From Ceratotherium simum simum (taxonomy: Eukaryota; Chordata; Mammalia; Perissodactyla; Rhinocerotidae): DNA of 64,000 nt. Position 1 is the first letter of the stretch. Each line of letters begins with the position of its first letter. Below are positions 42,101 to 48,100 of the stretch, in pieces. The notes below the pieces were generated by a model. That model ran no database searches. It was not told where the DNA came from and saw only the letters and a list, made by a program, of their open reading frames with translations. Where the stretch lies: assembly GCF_000283155.1 (NCBI RefSeq), contig NW_004454166.1, positions 4,593,994-4,657,993 on the forward strand, read 5' to 3'. A program made the position numbers and the translations under genes.

Positions 42101-45100
42101 CAGTTAAGTGTACGTGCTCCGCTGCTGGCAGCCGGGGTTTGGATCCCGGGCGTGCACCGAGGCACCGCTTCTCCGGCCATGCTGAAGCCGAGTCCCACAT
42201 ACAGCAACTAGAAGGATGTGCAGCTATGACATACAACTATCCACTGGGGCTTTGCGGGGGGAAAAAATAAATAAATAAAATCTTTAAAAAAAAAAAAGAG
42301 AGAGAACTTCATTACTAGCAATGACGTCAGATTACCTCAAAGGTAAGTTAATCTGTTTAAAAGATAGAATAAATGATATTTAGGTTTCAACAATAGTTAA
42401 TTTATCTCCCCAATGACTGTAAGCTTGAGAGCATAATTTCAGATTTTATGGTCCAAATTCAGTGAAAGTAGGGACTGTTGTCTGCACTGTAATGTCTAAT
42501 TAAATACATAAAGAATAGAAAGATTTGAAATGAGAGCCCACATGAAAACCATCATGTTTCCCCATTAGTCAAGGTGGGAGGAAAGATCCAGAAACAGTGT
42601 GGAAACGCAGTCCATGCTTGCACTGACCTTTTATTGGTCCCTTCATCCAATCTAGCTATGAACCTCAGCAGACAGAAGGGTAGGGTATGGCTTGTAAGAT
42701 TTGAAATGCTTTGCTGTTAGCCTTTTCTCCCTAGCACAGAGTTTTACCAGTAAATCCCTAAAATGTTTGTTGAAAAGAAAAGAAGCAAATAGATCTATGA
42801 AGGAATTTGGTCAGGAGATCTGGATTCTAAATCTGGCTTGACTAGCATTAAGCTGTATGACATTGGTTAAGCCACTTGATTTCCATTTCCTCATAAGTAA
42901 AATGAAAAGTCAGTGTACACACACTAATTGTAATTGTCAGGTTGAGTGTAAAGGAAAAGAAATTTGCACAATGGGAGAGTTCTGTATTCATTCAAACTTA
43001 CCAATAACTCAATGCAACAAGCTTTTAATGAGCAAGCTCTGTCTCCCAGAAACTGTCAGATGCCTGAGATTCAGAGATTAATGAGTAGTTTGGTCTCCAC
43101 TTAAAAGGGAGCATTAAAAACAAAGAAAAAAAAAAGTTCCTGCCTTTGAAGAACTGACATCACAACTGGTGAGACAACTAACACACAATGAACCAGAACC
43201 AGAAAACGCGTTTGGTACTATGAGAGAGGAAAGTTCAAGAATAATGATGGGAGCACCCAGGAGGAAACACCGCTGCAAGCTCACTAGCTCAAGTTAGAGA
43301 AATCTGTCATGTATACAGAAAACCGGGGCGATTTTATAGAGAATGCTCCACTGGGACAGGTGAAATCCAAGAGGTTGGATTTTAAATGAGTCTAACCTAA
43401 GTTTCTCAACACTCTGAATAATTAATCAGTAATTACACCTCAAAGATAGTCCTAGCCAATCTTGGTAGAATCTTTTATATAACAGAAACACACAAAAATC
43501 TGAGACTGTTTTATTTGAAATGACTACAAATGGTATTTCTGCATGATTCTAAAACTAAGAGAAATCCATTTTTTTCCCTAAAACTATATTTCAATTTTAT
43601 TTATTGATTTTGGTATTTGCTTTGGTAGAAAACATTGCTAGTTAAGATTTACTGCCTATAAGCTTGCCCTACTATATTTTAATGAAAAAAAAAAATTTTT
43701 TTAAAGCCTTTGCACAGGCAAAATGGAAAGTAGTATTATAAGTACATAAAGATCGAAGGTCACTAGACTCTTTTTGGTTTGTTCTCCACTTAAAGCAGAG
43801 CACTTAAAAAAAGAAAAGAAAAATATGTGTGTACGTGTTTTTGTTTGTGTGTGTGTATGTAGGAGAGATGGGGATGGGACAGTTTCTTCCTACTAAAGTA
43901 CTTACAGTGCTGATCACAATCAACTCTGGCAAACACTACTTGATTTTCATTTGGATATTCTTCCTTAATGACATTGGAAGCTTCCTCAAAAATTGGATGC
44001 AACATCTGGCTGAAACGACACCTATGCACAGAGAAGGATATCAATTAAAACTGAAAAGCAGAAAAGCAATAAAATCTTATTTCAGTTATTATTATTCATT
44101 GATATTTAGAATACGTACAATAAACAGATTTTGAGACAATCACGTACTAGTTAATTTAGTCATGGATCTTAATGTCATTCATTGGAGATGAAGACCATTT
44201 TGACTTCAAAGATTATACAAATAATTAAAAGATTTTGGCTTTTTCCCCCTAAGAAAAAGGCCAATATTATGGAGCGCACAGCTAAGGATTTCTCACAGGC
44301 GCCATGAAACAAGTCTGAAATAAGCCCTCTAAGATGTATCTACTTGGACTTGTAACTACTGAGACTTGGCCATTTATGAAAGAAATTAGCTTTCTCTAAA
44401 TAATGAACTAATTTTTAGATTATTGTACAAAATCTTTAAAGTGGTAAATTTATTGCAAATATTAGACCGATTCACCTGACTAGCTCAATCAAATCTCAGG
44501 GGCAAGTTAGTCTACTATAGTATATCATGAACTGCTTCTCCTCAAAATCTACCCCAGGTTAAAATGGACTTTTGCACCTAGAAACATATTAAATATACCA
44601 AATCCAGGAGCAAAATTTTAAATTCTTAAACAAGACTTTCTGTCCATGTTTCCTCTGACGTTTTTGTTTGTTTTGTTTTTACTTTTAAAAGGAGGCACAA
44701 ACCCCACAATATTCCAGAAACTTGAAACTTCTAATTCTGACTGTCCCTTAATCAGGCCAACCACTTCACAAATATATGATGTTGTGAGTCATGAAAGGGC
44801 CCTAACAAGAAAGAGAAGAAGAATCAGAATCAGCACGCAACCAGCGGGGTTAGAACAGTCATTCTCGTATGAAAAAGGTACTGAGTATCTGTTAACAAAA
44901 ACAAACCATAATTGCTACTATTGCTTCCAGAGCCCTTTTCTGCTAAGAAATTTACTTAAATGAAGCCTGTGAACTCTTTAATCCACATACGATTTGGTCA
45001 TACATGTTAACTATAATTGAACACAAATATTGTAAAGCCTGTGAAAGGATGCAAACTTGACACCTCCTCCCTATTTCTTTTTCTATCTATCTCTTCTAGC

Positions 45101-48100
45101 CCACTCACCTGACTTCCTAAGGAGATGTCCTAGAACATATCAAGGAGACACAATCTGTATCTTCAATCTCTTGCTTTCAAGTGGCTCTTTCCTCTTTTAG
45201 CATTCTTAACTCTCTCCCATCTGGGATAGGTGGGTGGGGTCTGTGGACATCAGGGACTGTGCCTTATTTGACTACATATTCTAACAAGCATTTCAATAGA
45301 TGTCTGTTAAATGAATAAACTGATAAACTGGAGGAACTGGAGAGGCTAGGAGCACAGGTTTGGAGGTTCTTAGAGTTGCTGAAAATAGGGTGCTGGAGGA
45401 CAGGGGAGAAAAGGGGTAGGGACCGGTCAATGGTTTCTTGAAGAATTAGGATATGGCCTAGTAAAGAACCAGTGTATAGGCTCCTGGTTTAAGGGCAAGG
45501 TAAAGACATACAGTAAGGGCTCCTTCTTTCTGGATTGTCCAGTTTGCTACCCAGTAAGCACATTTCACGTTTAAAATAGGATCAGTTTTAATACCAAAAG
45601 GTGAAAGGAGAAGATCAAATAAAAGTTCAATTGCAATATTACTGTAACTTCATACACATGTATCCATACATATGGAAACTTACATTTATAAAAGTTAACA
45701 TAACAAAAGCAATAGAGCTATTAAAAGGCCTTAAGAGTCATCTGAATCCAATCTCCAATCTAGTGCTTGAACCCTTTACAAATCAAAAAATGGGTAAAAG
45801 GCTTTGCAGGAACAATTTGAGGGCACTTACTAGTATGACCTAATGGGCGGAAAAATAAGCTTTGGAGTCAGACATACCTGAATTTAAATCTCAGTTCCAC
45901 CACTTACTAGCCGTATCACCTTTCTGAGCCTCAACTTCCTCAACCTAAAATGGAAATTATAATACCTACCTGTGGGGTAGTTCTGAGCGTTAAAAACAAT
46001 GTATGTGAAGAGCCTGACACATAACAGCATTATTAAGTACCTACTATGGTTTATTACCCTCTGAGGCATATCAGTATTTTTAGGCAGTTCTACCAGAGAA
46101 TTCTTCCTTAAACCACGCCACATCCATAACTCAGAATCTAGGGAGTTATGGGAACTCAGAATCTAGCCTTTCAGGCCACACAGGGTAGGTCTATGTCCTG
46201 TGGCCAATTACCTGAGTTTTTTCAGTTGAACAAAAGAGTACTAATTCATGAACAACTTCAAGGTATTCTTTGGGTAATATGTTTTCCCAAATAACTGAAA
46301 TTAGTCCACAGTTCCAATCCAGTTTTTGCAAAAACGTCGACGGCAGGTTCTATTTTTCTTACAGCAAAATCCCTTAATCAAGAGAACTGTGTTCTAGTTT
46401 TAACTCTGCCACAATCTACTCATGTAACCTTGGGAAAACACTTTACTCCTCTGGATCTCAGTTTTATTTTTAAAGCGGATTGGACTCGATAATCTGCCAA
46501 ATTTTGTGACTGGACACAGCCAGATCTGAACAATGCTAATTTACCCTGGAAAATGCTACCTTTGTTATACATTTTATAAATGGTATTTTCTCTGTGTATC
46601 TTCAACATTTTACTGAAGTTCTTTAAATACCTATCATTCATTCAATAAGTATTTATTATGTACTTATCTGCCAAGTATTATGCAAAGTGCTTGGGGATTA
46701 ATATTGAAAAAAGATAGATATGGTAACTTTTCACAAAGCTAACGATGTAGTGGAGAGCCATCATCTAAACTATAGCATACAAGTGTTACGACTGGGTGAA
46801 TATGGGATGTTATGGGAAGATACGGAAAGGTTCCTAAGCTGACTTGAAAGTAAGGGAGGGAACACTGATCTAGGAAGGTGACCTGGAGAAAGCTGCACCT
46901 AATCTAAGACTTCAAAGATGATTAAGACTTAACTAGGTAAATAAGTGGGTGAGAGAAGAGTGATCCATTTGGGCAGAGAAAACACTACAACTAAAGGTCC
47001 AGTGATGAAAGAGAAGAGAATATTACAGAAACTGAAAGACGTTCAGCATAACTGGAAAAGAATGTGGGAGTGGAGGGAGGTAAGATATATAGCTGTAGAG
47101 GGAGGAAGGGACGAGGTCATCAGGGGCCTTCTTAGGCCAAGGTAAGGGACTTACCTAAAGATAACAGAAAACCATTTAAGAGTTTTAAGATGAGGTATAA
47201 ACTAATCCAGCTTGCACTTTAGGAAAAACCACTTTGGCTTACTTTGTAGAGAACAGAATGGAGACATATAAGACTAGAAGCACAGAAAATAAATTAGGAG
47301 ACTGATGCAGGAACCTAGGTGAACTGTGGGACCCTGGCCTGAAGTAGCGTAGTGGCAACTAGTAGGCAGTAAGCCTAAAAGGGTCAAATAAGATACGGAT
47401 TGCCTAGGAATAAGGATTGTGTGTTTCAAACCTCTCTCCAGCTGAAGTGCCCTTCTTCCTATCCCCATGCCACATTCATTAACATCTACTACATATTATG
47501 CCCTCGTTCTAGATGCTAGGAATACTGAGTAAGACAGTATTTCTGCCCTCAAAGTTTGTTTGGTAGGGCACAAACAATGATAAAAGACAAAACAATGCAG
47601 TAAGAAAAAGAAAGTGGTACATAGGGTACTATATGAACACAGAGGACAAATTCTGATTTGGAAGGGGAAGGAATAAAGGCTTCCTGGAAGCAGCAGTAGA
47701 TGGTATATGTTAAAAAATGTCAACATTATTTTTCCTTCTAAACTTGCCAGACACACATCCTCACCTTCAAATACTGCCCTACTTCCTCAGTCAGGAAAAA
47801 TACAGAATTGCAATATGTACTCTTTTGTGTGTGTGTGTATGTGTGAGATATTTTGAGTTTTTATGTTACCTGCTTTTATTTTAAGATGTGGGATAATGCA
47901 ATCAGGTGTATTTCTCTCTTAAAACACAAATGCTCACCAAATTAAGCTGCTTTATTTGTGAATGAATCTTAATGGATTTTGTGTATGGAATATGGTTTCA
48001 CCAAAGAAAAAGGCTTCCCCACTCATCCCTTTCTAGCAAAGAAAAATTCACCTTTAGCAAGTTAAAAAAAAAAATGAAAAACAACAACTAAACGATGTAA

